Shown here: one piece after another, positions 8,218-17,256 of the stretch | Numbering within the stretch: position 1 is the first letter of the stretch | How the letters are laid out: each line of letters begins with the position of its first letter | NCBI RefSeq assembly: GCF_907163125.1 | Contig: NZ_OU015319.1 | Span: forward strand, 620,001 to 684,000 | Length of the DNA stretch: 64,000 bases | Source of the DNA: Cloacibacterium caeni | Lineage (GTDB): Bacteria; Bacteroidota; Bacteroidia; Flavobacteriales; Weeksellaceae | Direction: 5' to 3' | Translations under genes and position numbers: made by a program | Notes under the pieces: generated by a model | Told to the model about the DNA's origin: nothing | The model's input: only the letters and a program-made list of their open reading frames with translations | Databases searched by the model: none

Positions 8218-9012
8218 ATGAAAAAATCGAGCTATCTTTTATTCGTATTATCTACAACTTTAATTTACGGACAAGTTGGGATTAACACCCAAACTCCAGA
8301 GACTACTTTAGAAGTTGTAGGAAAACCAAATGATATTAGTCATTATGATGGAATTATTCCACCACGTATTACCGGAAATCAATTAGCAGCCAAAACGTAT
8401 TCATCTGCTAAACAAGGAGCAGTGGTTTATGCAACATCTCCTCCTTCAAATTTGGCAGGTCAGGTCAAAAATATTACCGAAGCAGCCCCTTATTATTTTG
8501 ACGGAACCTTATGGCAGTCTTTTTCAAAAGAGATAGCTCCTATTGAGTACTATATCGTGTTAACATTAGATTCAAACAGCACAGCTGGACTAACAGCAAC
8601 TTCGGTATGGTCTGCACCAGTGAACTATTGGGGAAATACCAATACCTATCTGACCGCCTCAAAATCCTATACCATCGGAACCAAGAATTTCGGAGGATTA
8701 AAGGGAGCTATAACATTCAGAAAAATTCAAGGTATTGTCAATGTTCATTTTCAAATATACAGATCGTCTGATTCTGCCCCCATCACTGGAGATGCATTCA
8801 TTAGCATTGCTAATATATACAGCGATATAGGCTATATTCCAAATCAGATTGCTCTGCTACATACCGAAAATTCTACGCAGTATTTTCCTGCCTTACTCGA
8901 AAATTATGCCATACAATTTCCGCAGACATCTTTAAATGCAATGTCCAACTCTTACTACACTTATGGAGAAGTACAGGGATACTCCAACTGGAGGAAACCT
9001 TATTTGCCATAG
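8218..9012 (+). CDS. Secreted flavobacterial surface protein of unknown function
   Basis: ATG at 8218 is chosen over the upstream TTG at 8191 because it starts a clean signal peptide (MKKSSYLLFVLSTTLIYG) leaving mature QVGINTQTPE. That 'QVGIN..TP..TLEV' start is common to many secreted or surface-attached proteins of Chryseobacterium and relatives. The remaining ~240 residues look like a beta-rich extracellular domain with no catalytic motif I recognise. The gene stands alone between the RiPP cluster and the mobilisation genes, 28 bases before the relaxosome gene, and may be cargo of the element. 264 residues. Confidence 0.7.
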   Translation: MKKSSYLLFVLSTTLIYGQVGINTQTPETTLEVVGKPNDISHYDGIIPPRITGNQLAAKTYSSAKQGAVVYATSPPSNLAGQVKNITEAAPYYFDGTLWQSFSKEIAPIEYYIVLTLDSNSTAGLTATSVWSAPVNYWGNTNTYLTASKSYTIGTKNFGGLKGAITFRKIQGIVNVHFQIYRSSDSAPITGDAFISIANIYSDIGYIPNQIALLHTENSTQYFPALLENYAIQFPQTSLNAMSNSYYTYGEVQGYSNWRKPYLP

Positions 9013-9040
9013 AAAATAGCTACAAGGAGTTTGATAAAAA

Positions 9041-9397
9041 ATGGAAAAAAGAGACTATATAAAAATTAGGATATCCAAAACAAGAAAACAACACTGGAAA
9101 AAAATTTGCAAAGAAAAAAACATCACCCTAACCAACTTAATCATCGCATCAGTTGAGAACAGAATTCTAGAAGATGAGAGAAAAAAGATATTGACGTTCA
9201 TTGAAAAACAAGATAACATTTTCATAAAAATTGAGACCAACATCAATCAGATTGCCAGAATTGCAAACGCTCAAAAATTTATCAGCAGTAAGGAATTAAA
9301 TTATTTCCAAAGCCAACTGAAAAACATTACTGAACTGAAAGAAAAGCAAAACGAAATTTTCATAAAAATCTACTCCTTAATTGCTAATGATAGTTAA
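9041..9397 (+). CDS. Relaxosome accessory protein (MobA/MobC-like, ribbon-helix-helix type)
   Basis: A small basic 118-residue protein just upstream of, and overlapping by 11 bases, the relaxase gene. Its N-terminus (YIKIRISKTRKQHWKKICKEK) resembles the ribbon-helix-helix region of plasmid mobilisation accessory proteins, followed by a helical C-terminal part with the NQIARIAN motif found in MobC-type proteins. Its likely role is to bind oriT DNA and help the relaxase nick. The call rests on position and short motifs. Confidence 0.7.
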   Translation: MEKRDYIKIRISKTRKQHWKKICKEKNITLTNLIIASVENRILEDERKKILTFIEKQDNIFIKIETNINQIARIANAQKFISSKELNYFQSQLKNITELKEKQNEIFIKIYSLIANDS

Positions 9398-10859
9398 GAT
9401 TTTAGGTTCAGCAAGTTCCAATTTTCACGGAGTACAGTATAACGATAAAAAAGTAGAAAAAGGAACTGGTGAGTTGATGCTGATGAAAAATTTTCCTTCT
9501 TTCATTGATGAAAACAGCAGTCAGGAAGAAGTTAGGAATTACCTCAAATCTATTTCAAAAAACGAGAAAGTAAAGAAGCCACAATTCCATGCAGTGATTT
9601 CAACAAAATTTCAACAGCATAGCAAAGAAGAATTGACAAAAGTTGCGGAAGATTTTATGCAGGAAATGGGTTACGGAAACCAACCGTTCATCGTAGTTTT
9701 TCACAACGACACCGAAAATAACCACGTACATATTGTTTCCACGAGAGTAGATAAATCGACCAGGAAAAAGCTCAACGACAGTTACGAGAGACTGAAAGCC
9801 CAAAAAGCACTGGCTGACACATTGGAAAAACGCTACGGAATAAGTTCCGAGGAAAAATTGGAAAAACTATTGAACTACCAAATTAGTTCACTTAAACAAT
9901 TAGAAATATTACTTGAAAGAAATGGCTTTAAGCTCACAAAAAACACAAATGATGAAAATGCTTTGGGTATTCTAAAAAATGGAGTTCGAGAGAAAACGAT
10001 TTATGGAAATCAACTCAATATTAGCAACCCTAAAAATGACAATAGAGCAAAGCAAATCAAGGCGATTTTGAATAAATATAAAGAGGTGTATTCTAACAAG
10101 GTTTTCAAAGTGGAAGACCGAAGATATTTAGAAAAATTGCTTCCTGAAGAAAAGCAAAAGGAAAATTGGAAGCCAAAGATTGAATTTGAAAGCGAGCTTC
10201 AGAAAAAGCTCAGAGACGTATTCGGTATAGATGTAATTTTTCATCATAAAGACGAACTCCACCCTTTTGGTTATACTTTAATTGACCATAAAACAGAAAC
10301 AATTTATAAAGGAAGTGATATTCTGAAAATGAATGATTTGTTTGACTTCACTTCTGAAGTAATGGACAAGAAACTATTTGAAAGCTTAAAGGATTACAAC
10401 CTATTGGATAAAGCATCAAAACAAGTATTGATGGAATATCTGAAACACCAGAATCCAGAAAATGTACCCAAAGAGTTTATGCTTTTTGAGAACAAGAAAA
10501 GAAAAAACAAAGAAGTATTCAATTCGGTGAAAAATGAGTTAAGAAATTATCTCAAAACACAAAACAATGATCATGTTAAAATTATAAAATCAGAAGAAGG
10601 AATCTATTATGCAGTCGACGCAAAACTGCATTATGTAGGAGAACTTCAATCATTAATTGGAGAAAAAGAATATCAAAAATTTCTAAATCCAAATCAAGCC
10701 AGTGAAACCAGAACAGTAAACCAAACTGAAAGTAATGATACTAAAGAATTATCAAAAGCAATAAATGAAATGTTGTTTGAATGGACAAAACATTCAGGAA
10801 CATCTAAAGATCCTTCGGAAGAAGAACTCAAAAAAAGAAAAAAAAGAAAGAAATTATGA
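9387..10859 (+). CDS. mobB: Relaxase / mobilization nuclease (MOBP-like, Bacteroidetes MobB type)
   Basis: A 490-residue relaxase starting at ATG 9387 (MIVKILGSASSNFHGVQY) rather than the upstream TTG. A Tyr (Y18) near the N-terminus is a candidate nicking residue. FHAVIS, followed by NNHVHIVSTRV with an HxH pair, forms the metal-binding part of the HUH nuclease fold. The C-terminal half is charged and less conserved. The protein nicks oriT and pilots the strand into the recipient. It overlaps the ParA gene by 4 bases, so mobilisation and tra genes form one operon. Confidence 0.85.
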   Translation: MIVKILGSASSNFHGVQYNDKKVEKGTGELMLMKNFPSFIDENSSQEEVRNYLKSISKNEKVKKPQFHAVISTKFQQHSKEELTKVAEDFMQEMGYGNQPFIVVFHNDTENNHVHIVSTRVDKSTRKKLNDSYERLKAQKALADTLEKRYGISSEEKLEKLLNYQISSLKQLEILLERNGFKLTKNTNDENALGILKNGVREKTIYGNQLNISNPKNDNRAKQIKAILNKYKEVYSNKVFKVEDRRYLEKLLPEEKQKENWKPKIEFESELQKKLRDVFGIDVIFHHKDELHPFGYTLIDHKTETIYKGSDILKMNDLFDFTSEVMDKKLFESLKDYNLLDKASKQVLMEYLKHQNPENVPKEFMLFENKKRKNKEVFNSVKNELRNYLKTQNNDHVKIIKSEEGIYYAVDAKLHYVGELQSLIGEKEYQKFLNPNQASETRTVNQTESNDTKELSKAINEMLFEWTKHSGTSKDPSEEELKKRKKRKKL

Positions 10860-11506
10860 TTATCACATTTGCCACGCAAAAAGGCGGAACAGGAAAAACG
10901 ACACTTGCCATTGCATTTGCCAATTACATTTCTGGACTATCAGAAAGGAAAATCAAGGTATATGATTTCGATTTTCAAAAATCCTTCTACTACAAATGGA
11001 AAGAAGACGAGCAGTCAGACCTTCCAAAATTGTATGAGGTAGAAACCATTGGTGAAGATGATGAACAACCATTTTCCGATTTTGAAACACTCATTAATCT
11101 AAAAGAAAGTGAAGAGATTAACCTCTTTGATTTGGCAGGAACACTCGACCAGAAATACAGTGACTTGCTGATTTACAGCGATTTTATCATCATTCCTTTT
11201 GAATATTCCGATGTGTCAGTAAAATCAACTTTGGTATTTAAAAATCTGTTAGGCTTATTAGAAAGCGAAGCTGAACGAATCTTTATTCGCTCCAAATATG
11301 ATAAAGGTTACAAATACCCCAACCAAAAGGAAATGGATGAAGAAATCACAAAATATGGAATACTTATCGAAAACCCTGTACTCAAAAGAAACTGCCTTCA
11401 AACCATAGATACCAGAAATCTCACCTACGAACAAAAATACGCTGTAAAAAAGCCTTTTAATGAAATTATTGACCTAATAAACAGCATTTTAAAAATAACT
11501 CTTTAA
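10856..11506 (+). CDS. traA: ParA/MinD-type ATPase of the conjugation operon (TraA-like)
   Basis: A 216-residue protein with a deviant Walker A motif at the N-terminus (FATQKGGTGKTT) and a ParA-type VYDFDFQKS segment. In Bacteroidetes conjugative transposons a ParA-like protein called TraA opens the transfer operon. Its role may be positioning the element or the transfer machinery. It overlaps the relaxase stop by 4 bases, and the next gene follows after 10 bases. Confidence 0.8.
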   Translation: MIITFATQKGGTGKTTLAIAFANYISGLSERKIKVYDFDFQKSFYYKWKEDEQSDLPKLYEVETIGEDDEQPFSDFETLINLKESEEINLFDLAGTLDQKYSDLLIYSDFIIIPFEYSDVSVKSTLVFKNLLGLLESEAERIFIRSKYDKGYKYPNQKEMDEEITKYGILIENPVLKRNCLQTIDTRNLTYEQKYAVKKPFNEIIDLINSILKITL

Positions 11507-11516
11507 ATAAAAACAA

Positions 11517-12053
11517 ATGTTAAAATACTCACTTATCCTTCTAGGAGCTTATCTCCTGTACTATGCTGGAAACATAGTTTATGACCTATTTCTGAAAAAA
11601 GAGAAAACCCTACATACCGATGCTACAGAAGAATTTTCACTTGCTGATTTTGCAGAGTCAGAGAACCTTCCTCCAAGTTCAGTAGGAATTGAAGATGTAG
11701 AAAATATTCGTACTCCAAAATCTTTTTTGAAAACTGAAATTCCGACAGCTCAAGTTCAAAACACTTTTGAAGAAAACCCCGATTTGGAAGAATTAAGAAG
11801 AAGATTTGAATCCGAACAAGATATTGATGGTTTTGATAACGACGACGAACCAGTAAAAAATACAACTGAAAATACAGAAGTTGTTCAATCAAAAAATAAC
11901 GAAAATTATCAAAACCAGATTCAAGAAGAACAAGCTTCATCCATTCAAAAATCAAACAGAAACAAATGGCATCAATTGCTCAATCTGGCAGAAACCAGTG
12001 TGCAGATGATTTCCCATAATGACGGATATAAGATATATCATTCCATTATGTAA
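11517..12053 (+). CDS. Conserved conjugation-operon protein, one membrane segment and acidic tail
   Basis: 178 residues. A single N-terminal hydrophobic segment (about residues 3-20) is followed by a long acidic, low-complexity region rich in Glu, Asp and Asn. The position between the ParA ATPase and TraE corresponds to the poorly conserved TraB-TraD slot of Bacteroidetes tra operons. No enzymatic motif is visible. The function is unknown; a small membrane-anchored component of the transfer apparatus is the likeliest reading. Confidence 0.55.
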   Translation: MLKYSLILLGAYLLYYAGNIVYDLFLKKEKTLHTDATEEFSLADFAESENLPPSSVGIEDVENIRTPKSFLKTEIPTAQVQNTFEENPDLEELRRRFESEQDIDGFDNDDEPVKNTTENTEVVQSKNNENYQNQIQEEQASSIQKSNRNKWHQLLNLAETSVQMISHNDGYKIYHSIM

Positions 12054-12175
12054 TCCTTATCCATAAAAATAATTAACAACTTAATAAACAACGCATTAAA
12101 AATCCGTTGCTGGGTATTTTTTGCTTTAAACTTAAAAATCAATTCAATATTAACCTTTAAAAAACCTTATTTATT

Positions 12176-12496
12176 ATGAATCAAAAATTCAAAAAAAACC
12201 AAATGATGAAAAAAGTATTCACTGCTTTCATTTTACTTTTAGCCATTACTCCAGCCTTTGCACAAGGAGGTGCAACAGCCATCTCCAATGCAGCAAGTGA
12301 CATCAAAGATTATTGGGATCCGATTAAACTGATTTTGAAAGCAGTCGGCGGATTGGTGGGTTTCATTGGTGGTCTTCGAGTGTACAACAAATGGACGAAT
12401 GGCGACCAGGATGTGAACAAAGAAATTCTCGGTTATGGAGGAGCAATGATTTTCCTCATTGTAGTTCCGGAGTTTGTCACCGCATTCTTTGCCTAA
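12176..12496 (+). CDS. traE: Conjugative transfer protein TraE (DUF4134 family)
   Basis: 106 residues with a signal peptide ending in TPAFAQGG and two hydrophobic helices around GLVGFIGGLRVYNKW and the C-terminal MIFLIVVPEF. This is the DUF4134/TraE pattern, a VirB2-pilin-like small membrane protein. Translation may begin at the second or third Met (near 12203), since residues 1-9 are polar. It follows a 122-base gap, the largest early in the operon, which may hold a promoter. TraF follows after one base. Confidence 0.85.
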   Translation: MNQKFKKNQMMKKVFTAFILLLAITPAFAQGGATAISNAASDIKDYWDPIKLILKAVGGLVGFIGGLRVYNKWTNGDQDVNKEILGYGGAMIFLIVVPEFVTAFFA

Positions 12497-12497
12497 T

Positions 12498-12812
12498 ATG
12501 GGATTCTATCTTTACAAGGGGCTTAAAAAACCCATTGTATTCTTCGGACTTAAAGGGAAATACATTTTTTATGCAGTTGGTGTTATAGGTAGCGGAGTCA
12601 TTGCCGCATTAGTATTATCCAAATTCGGTTTACTCGGTTCACTTTTAGGATTGGCAGTTACTGCAGGAGGTGTTTATCTCATCTTCAAAAGGCAGGACAA
12701 GTACGGTTTGTATGACAAAACTAAAAATTTCAATCAGATATTCATTTTTCCAAAAAGATTTAACAACAAAAGACTTTTGCAACATGGCAACAACAAAAAA
12801 ACAAGCATTTGA
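12498..12812 (+). CDS. traF: Conjugative transfer protein TraF (DUF4133 family, VirB3-like)
   Basis: ATG at 12498 gives MGFYLYKGLKKPIVFFGLKG, the characteristic DUF4133/TraF start; the earlier in-frame ATG at 12474 lies inside traE. Two membrane helices follow (about residues 20-55), and the protein is 104 residues long. It is the VirB3-like partner of the TraG ATPase. The 3' end overlaps the traG start by 29 bases. Confidence 0.85.
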   Translation: MGFYLYKGLKKPIVFFGLKGKYIFYAVGVIGSGVIAALVLSKFGLLGSLLGLAVTAGGVYLIFKRQDKYGLYDKTKNFNQIFIFPKRFNNKRLLQHGNNKKTSI

Positions 12813-15800
12813 TATTCCATTTATCGGCTACGATTATGGGAAAGACTTCAATTGGGATTTCGATGTACTTTTTGGTCAATTTGGAAACCCAATTATTGGG
12901 ATTAAAATAAAAAATATGGTCGAACAATATTCAGCCGATCCCGATAAATACCTGAATTTCCATACGGTTTTAAATCAAGCTGTATCGATTATTGGAGAAG
13001 GAAGAATTGTTCAGAAACTCGATATTTTTTCAAAAAAGAAATATACCGCAGAACCATCTAACCAGTTTCTTCAGCAAAAATATTCAGAGCATTTTGATGG
13101 ACGACTTTTCAAAACCATTGAAACGGTATTGCTGTTTACGGATATTGTTCAAGATAAAACAAAGAAAAAAGCAGGCCGAACTTCGGCATTTTCAGAAAAA
13201 AACTACAAAGAACTTCGTGATAAATGTCAGAAAGTATTTATGCTTCTAAAGCAAGAAAATTGTGAACCCCAGTTTTTATTTGAAAAAGATTTTGAATATT
13301 ATATTTCAGGAGTTTTGTCGATGAAATTTTCAGAGGTTCCAACATTTGATAATATCAAAAGCACCAACGAGTATTTACAAATCGGAAATCGTTTTGTGAA
13401 AAACATTTCTTACGTCGATGTTGAAAACATTGATTTACCTTCGGAAATTGAACCTTACTCTATTCTTGGAGGAAACGGTGCCGCAGCAGAAACGGCGGTT
13501 GATAATTTTACTTTCATCAACGAGCTGGAAGATTACGAAACGATTGTTTATAATCAAATTATTACCATTCCGCCACAGGCACAACAGCAAAGGGAACTCG
13601 ACAAAAAGAAGAAAAAGCACGAAGGAGCCGCCAACAACTCGCCGTCCAATGCCATTATTGCAGAGGAAATTCAAACCCTACTTCATAATATCGCTATTGA
13701 TGGACAACTCGTTGTGAATGCACATTTTTCGATTTTGTTTTCCGCAGAAACCTTAGAAAAAATGGAGGGGACACAGTCCCTGGTAGAGAATAAGCTGTTT
13801 ACAAAAGGTATCATTGTTTCCAAAAATGCTTACAACCAGTTGGAACTCTTTCGCTCTGCCATTCCAGGAAATGCAACAGAATTGAGAGAGTACGATTTAT
13901 TTATGACGACAAGCGAAGCGGCCTTGTGTTTTTTTTTTAAAGAAAGTTACCCCGTGAACGAAGAATCGAATTTTTATTTACGATTTACCGACAGACAAGG
14001 CGTTCCGCTGAAAGTTGACCCTTCAGATTCACCGATGAAAACTGGAAGGATTAATAACAGAAACAAGTTTGTTCTGGGACCTTCGGGCTCGGGGAAATCA
14101 TTCCTGATGAATAATATTATCGAACAATATCTCACCTACAATTATGATGTGGTCATTGTGGATACAGGAGATTCCTATTCAGGAACCTGTAAATATAAGG
14201 GAGGAAGATATATTCAGTACACCGAAGAAAAACCCATTACCATGAATCCCTTTCTGATGAATAAAGAAGAGTTCAATATTGAAAAAATTGAGTTTTTAAC
14301 CAATTTAATATTCTTGATTTGGCAAGGTCCCGATGCGATGATGTCATCCGCACAAAAATCCATATTGGACAATGTGTTGATGTCTTATTATCACCAGTAT
14401 TTCAATTCGGGAACTCCGTGGTATGAGAATAAAACTTCGGAAGAGCTCATTCTCTATTTAAGCAAATATAATATTCACGAAGAAGATCTATTTACAGAAT
14501 ATGAGAATGAAGCTAAAGGAAAACGCAATTATTATGATATTCTAGGAATTGCATTCGATGCTAAGTCTGATGAGATCAAGGAAGCCTTCCGAAGATTGGC
14601 TATCGAATATCATCCCGATAAAAACCTGAACAATCCCGATTATGACAGCGAAAAATTTTACAAAGTCTATGAGGCTTATGAAACCTTAAATGACGAAGAA
14701 AAGCGAAAAATTTATAACGAAACACAATTGATTCTTATCAAATCTAATGAAATCATTAGACAACCTAAATCTGCAGAAGAATGGAACGAATCCTTTAGAA
14801 AAGCCATCATCAAAAAAATTAAGGAACTCGAAGAAAAGTTAGTAGCAAAAGAACTTTCTTTCAATGGATTCTATGAGTATTGCGACCGGTTCCTACCGGT
14901 TTACTTAAACAATAAAAAGCACAAAATCAACGAAAAAGAATTCAACCTGCGTACTTTTTTATTTGTTCTGAAAGACTTTTATAAAGGCGGAAGATATGGA
15001 ACCACCTTAAATAATAAAGCAGACGAGAGTTTATTTGATGAACCATTCATTGTTTTTGAAATAGACAATGTAAAAGATAATCCGAAGCTTTTTCCAATTG
15101 TAACGCTCATTATTATGGATACGTTTATTCAGAAAATGAGATTGAGAAAAGACCGCAGGAAAGCCTTGATTATTGAAGAAGCGTGGAAAGCCATTGCCAG
15201 TAAACTGATGGGAGGATATATTCTGTATCTCTACAAAACGGTAAGGAAATTTTGGGGAGAAGCGGTTGTTGTTACTCAGGAACTGGATGATATTATTGGC
15301 AATGCAGTGGTAAAAGATTCCATCATCAACAATTCTGATACTTTCATATTGTTAGATCAAACCAAATTCAAGGACAATTTTGACCGCATAGCGGCTTTAC
15401 TCTCTTTAAATAAGGTGGAACAGAATAAGATTTTCACCATCAATAATTTGAACAACAAATTCGGCAGAAGTCGTTTTAAAGAATTTTACTTGAAAAGAGG
15501 TTCTAAAGGAGAAGTCTATGGAAATGAAGTTTCATTGGAGCAATATTTAACCTATACAACTGAAAAACCCGAGAAGTCCGCTGTCGAATATTATGTACAG
15601 AAGTATGGTAACTACGATGAAGCCTTACGCAAAATCGTTGATGATTTAAAAATCTTTGGAGATAGCCTTGAAAATATGGTGTCTCTAGTCAATCTGTACC
15701 AAAACCCCCTAGACGATAAAATAAATTCTTTTTACAAAAGGATGAAGAAAAAACACAAAGGAAAAAATGTGTTCAAAATTATTTTACAAGAATTAGAAAA

Positions 15801-15861
15801 CCAAAACATCAGTTTTTCAGAATTAATCAACCAAAAACAAGAGCTATATGGAAAAGTATAA
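12784..15861 (+). CDS. traG: TraG conjugation ATPase (VirB4-like) with an inserted DnaJ J-domain
   Basis: 1025 residues from ATG 12784 (MATTKKQAFDIPFIGYDYG); the frame also opens upstream but that part lies in traF. Walker A is GPSGSGKS at residues 432-439 and Walker B LIIEEAW at about 795-801, as in the VirB4-type ATPase that powers the secretion channel. Between them, at residues about 582-647, sits a complete J-domain: YYDILGI, helix II, the HPD triad at 610-612, and YEAYETLNDEEKRKIY. A J-domain normally recruits and stimulates Hsp70 (DnaK). The protein is longer than the roughly 830-residue Bacteroides TraG, partly because of this insert. The frame is intact and the ATPase motifs are kept. 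Confidence 0.9.
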   Translation: MATTKKQAFDIPFIGYDYGKDFNWDFDVLFGQFGNPIIGIKIKNMVEQYSADPDKYLNFHTVLNQAVSIIGEGRIVQKLDIFSKKKYTAEPSNQFLQQKYSEHFDGRLFKTIETVLLFTDIVQDKTKKKAGRTSAFSEKNYKELRDKCQKVFMLLKQENCEPQFLFEKDFEYYISGVLSMKFSEVPTFDNIKSTNEYLQIGNRFVKNISYVDVENIDLPSEIEPYSILGGNGAAAETAVDNFTFINELEDYETIVYNQIITIPPQAQQQRELDKKKKKHEGAANNSPSNAIIAEEIQTLLHNIAIDGQLVVNAHFSILFSAETLEKMEGTQSLVENKLFTKGIIVSKNAYNQLELFRSAIPGNATELREYDLFMTTSEAALCFFFKESYPVNEESNFYLRFTDRQGVPLKVDPSDSPMKTGRINNRNKFVLGPSGSGKSFLMNNIIEQYLTYNYDVVIVDTGDSYSGTCKYKGGRYIQYTEEKPITMNPFLMNKEEFNIEKIEFLTNLIFLIWQGPDAMMSSAQKSILDNVLMSYYHQYFNSGTPWYENKTSEELILYLSKYNIHEEDLFTEYENEAKGKRNYYDILGIAFDAKSDEIKEAFRRLAIEYHPDKNLNNPDYDSEKFYKVYEAYETLNDEEKRKIYNETQLILIKSNEIIRQPKSAEEWNESFRKAIIKKIKELEEKLVAKELSFNGFYEYCDRFLPVYLNNKKHKINEKEFNLRTFLFVLKDFYKGGRYGTTLNNKADESLFDEPFIVFEIDNVKDNPKLFPIVTLIIMDTFIQKMRLRKDRRKALIIEEAWKAIASKLMGGYILYLYKTVRKFWGEAVVVTQELDDIIGNAVVKDSIINNSDTFILLDQTKFKDNFDRIAALLSLNKVEQNKIFTINNLNNKFGRSRFKEFYLKRGSKGEVYGNEVSLEQYLTYTTEKPEKSAVEYYVQKYGNYDEALRKIVDDLKIFGDSLENMVSLVNLYQNPLDDKINSFYKRMKKKHKGKNVFKIILQELENQNISFSELINQKQELYGKV

Positions 15862-16561
15862 GCCCCTAAATCCCCAAAGGGGACTTTTCCTATCGCAAGA
15901 TTTAAGAGTAAGAATTTTCCTGCTTCTTTTCCCCCTTTGGGGGATAGGGGGCTTCGCTCAAAACACTTACATCGACCCGACTGTAACGGCTGCTATGATT
16001 CTATATTCAGAAAATTTAAAAGCCAAACAGAATGAAGTCATTGACGAAACCTCCAAATTGAAAGATGCACAAGCATGGGTAGGAACTCAAATGGTAGTAG
16101 CCAATGAAATTCAAAATAAAATATTGAAAGGATTAAAAGAAGTTTCAGGAACCTTACAAAACGGAATTCAGGTAAAAGAAATTTATTCTGAATTGAATAA
16201 ATGTTATACCTATTCCTCTCAAGTGGTACAATTAGCATCACAACATCCTCAATATGCAATTTTCGGTGTGAAGGCTTCGCAGAAAACATACGAGCAAAGT
16301 CTAAAAATTGTTACCGATGTTTCTGATATTTTGGCATCAGGCGAACTCAATTTGGCGACCGCAGGAGACCGTTACAAAATCCTACACAACATTTCCGAGA
16401 ATGTAAAAAATTTAAAACTGTGGTTACTGGCAATCAAGTTACGATTGGAAAAAGCCAACCGATTAGGATTCTGGAACTCCATTAATCCATTTGCTGGCTA
16501 CATCAATACCGATAAAGGCATTGTAGAAAATATAATGAATAAGTATAAGCGAAATTTTTAA
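15848..16561 (+). CDS. Secreted conjugation protein whose signal peptide region comes from a repeat element
   Basis: 237 residues, starting inside the end of traG (14-base overlap). Residues about 21-38 form a signal peptide (IFLLLFPLWGIGGFAQ), and the mature part is helical. It resembles the protein at 17257-17922: both have SQVVQLASQHPQYA- or SAQHPEYAV-like segments and end in a YIN.D..IV..I..KYK motif. It lies in the TraH/TraI region of Bacteroidetes tra operons and is probably a periplasmic part of the channel. The first ~36 codons lie within a MITE-like inverted-repeat element (15860-15954). Confidence 0.65.
   Translation: MEKYKPLNPQRGLFLSQDLRVRIFLLLFPLWGIGGFAQNTYIDPTVTAAMILYSENLKAKQNEVIDETSKLKDAQAWVGTQMVVANEIQNKILKGLKEVSGTLQNGIQVKEIYSELNKCYTYSSQVVQLASQHPQYAIFGVKASQKTYEQSLKIVTDVSDILASGELNLATAGDRYKILHNISENVKNLKLWLLAIKLRLEKANRLGFWNSINPFAGYINTDKGIVENIMNKYKRNF
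15860..15954. repeat. 95-base MITE-like element with G/C-rich terminal inverted repeats
   Basis: The left end reads AAGCCCCTAAATCCCCAAAG. The complement of the right end reads AAGCCCCCTATCCCCCAAAG. Each arm also folds on itself (CCCCAAAGGGG; CCCCCTTTGGGGG). Such 'CCCCTAAATCCCC' elements are recurrent small repeats in Bacteroidetes genomes. Here the element covers the last bases of traG and the start of the next gene, in frame. Confidence 0.7.
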
Positions 16562-16568
16562 GAATCAT

Positions 16569-17255
16569 ATGATGAAAAAGATTTTCCAAATCCTGTTAAT
16601 TCCTACAATCTATCTTGTCATTACTTCTTCCAGTGGTGGTTCTACGCCAGCTTGGCAAAAAGAAAATGTATCATTTCCCATGATGAACATCGAAATTAAT
16701 GCCACGATGAAAGAACACAATCGACAAAAAGAAATGAGGCAAAAGCAAACAGCCAATGCTACCATAGAAACCACCAATAGAACTCAATGGGACAACTTTA
16801 AAGATAAGGTAACCAAAGTTCAAGACAGATTGAGGATTGTGTCATTTGCTATTCAGGCAATTCCTACGGGAATAGCAATGAGTAGAGAAGTTAATAAAAT
16901 CAATCAAAACCAGACAGACATTATCAATGAAATCAATTCAGCTCCTTATTCCATTATTGCAGTATTGCCTTCCCAAGTAAAGTTTGTAGATGATCTGCAA
17001 ATGGTAACGAGGTTAATCATGGGAATAGTAATTTCATATGGAGCCATCAACCAGATGGAAAAATCAGAACGCAAAATTTTATTGGATTACGCATTGGGAG
17101 AAGTCAAAACATTAAGCAGAAACTCTACGCATATGCTTTTAAAAGTTAGAGATATCAAAGCCAAAGTATTACGCAACAAAAGAGCTTTCCAATATTATGT
17201 GAACAGAGATAAGCAAGTGGTGGAAAGCATCATGAAAAATATTAAATCTTTTTAA
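16569..17255 (+). CDS. Exported conjugation-operon protein of unknown function
   Basis: 228 residues with an N-terminal signal sequence (about residues 4-20, FQILLIPTIYLVITSSSG), a charged helical middle (MKEHNRQKEMRQKQTAN) and a possible membrane-associated segment around LIMGIVISYGAI. It ends in VVESIMKNIKSF, a variant of the C-terminal motif shared by its neighbours. It is 7 bases after the previous gene and 1 base before the next. A periplasmic or inner-membrane component is the most that can be said. Confidence 0.55.
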   Translation: MMKKIFQILLIPTIYLVITSSSGGSTPAWQKENVSFPMMNIEINATMKEHNRQKEMRQKQTANATIETTNRTQWDNFKDKVTKVQDRLRIVSFAIQAIPTGIAMSREVNKINQNQTDIINEINSAPYSIIAVLPSQVKFVDDLQMVTRLIMGIVISYGAINQMEKSERKILLDYALGEVKTLSRNSTHMLLKVRDIKAKVLRNKRAFQYYVNRDKQVVESIMKNIKSF

Positions 17256-17256
17256 A

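Noticed and set aside
13418-13717. Overlapping 99- and 79-codon frames within traG
   Set aside because: Both lie inside a conserved part of the TraG frame and show no recognisable protein features.
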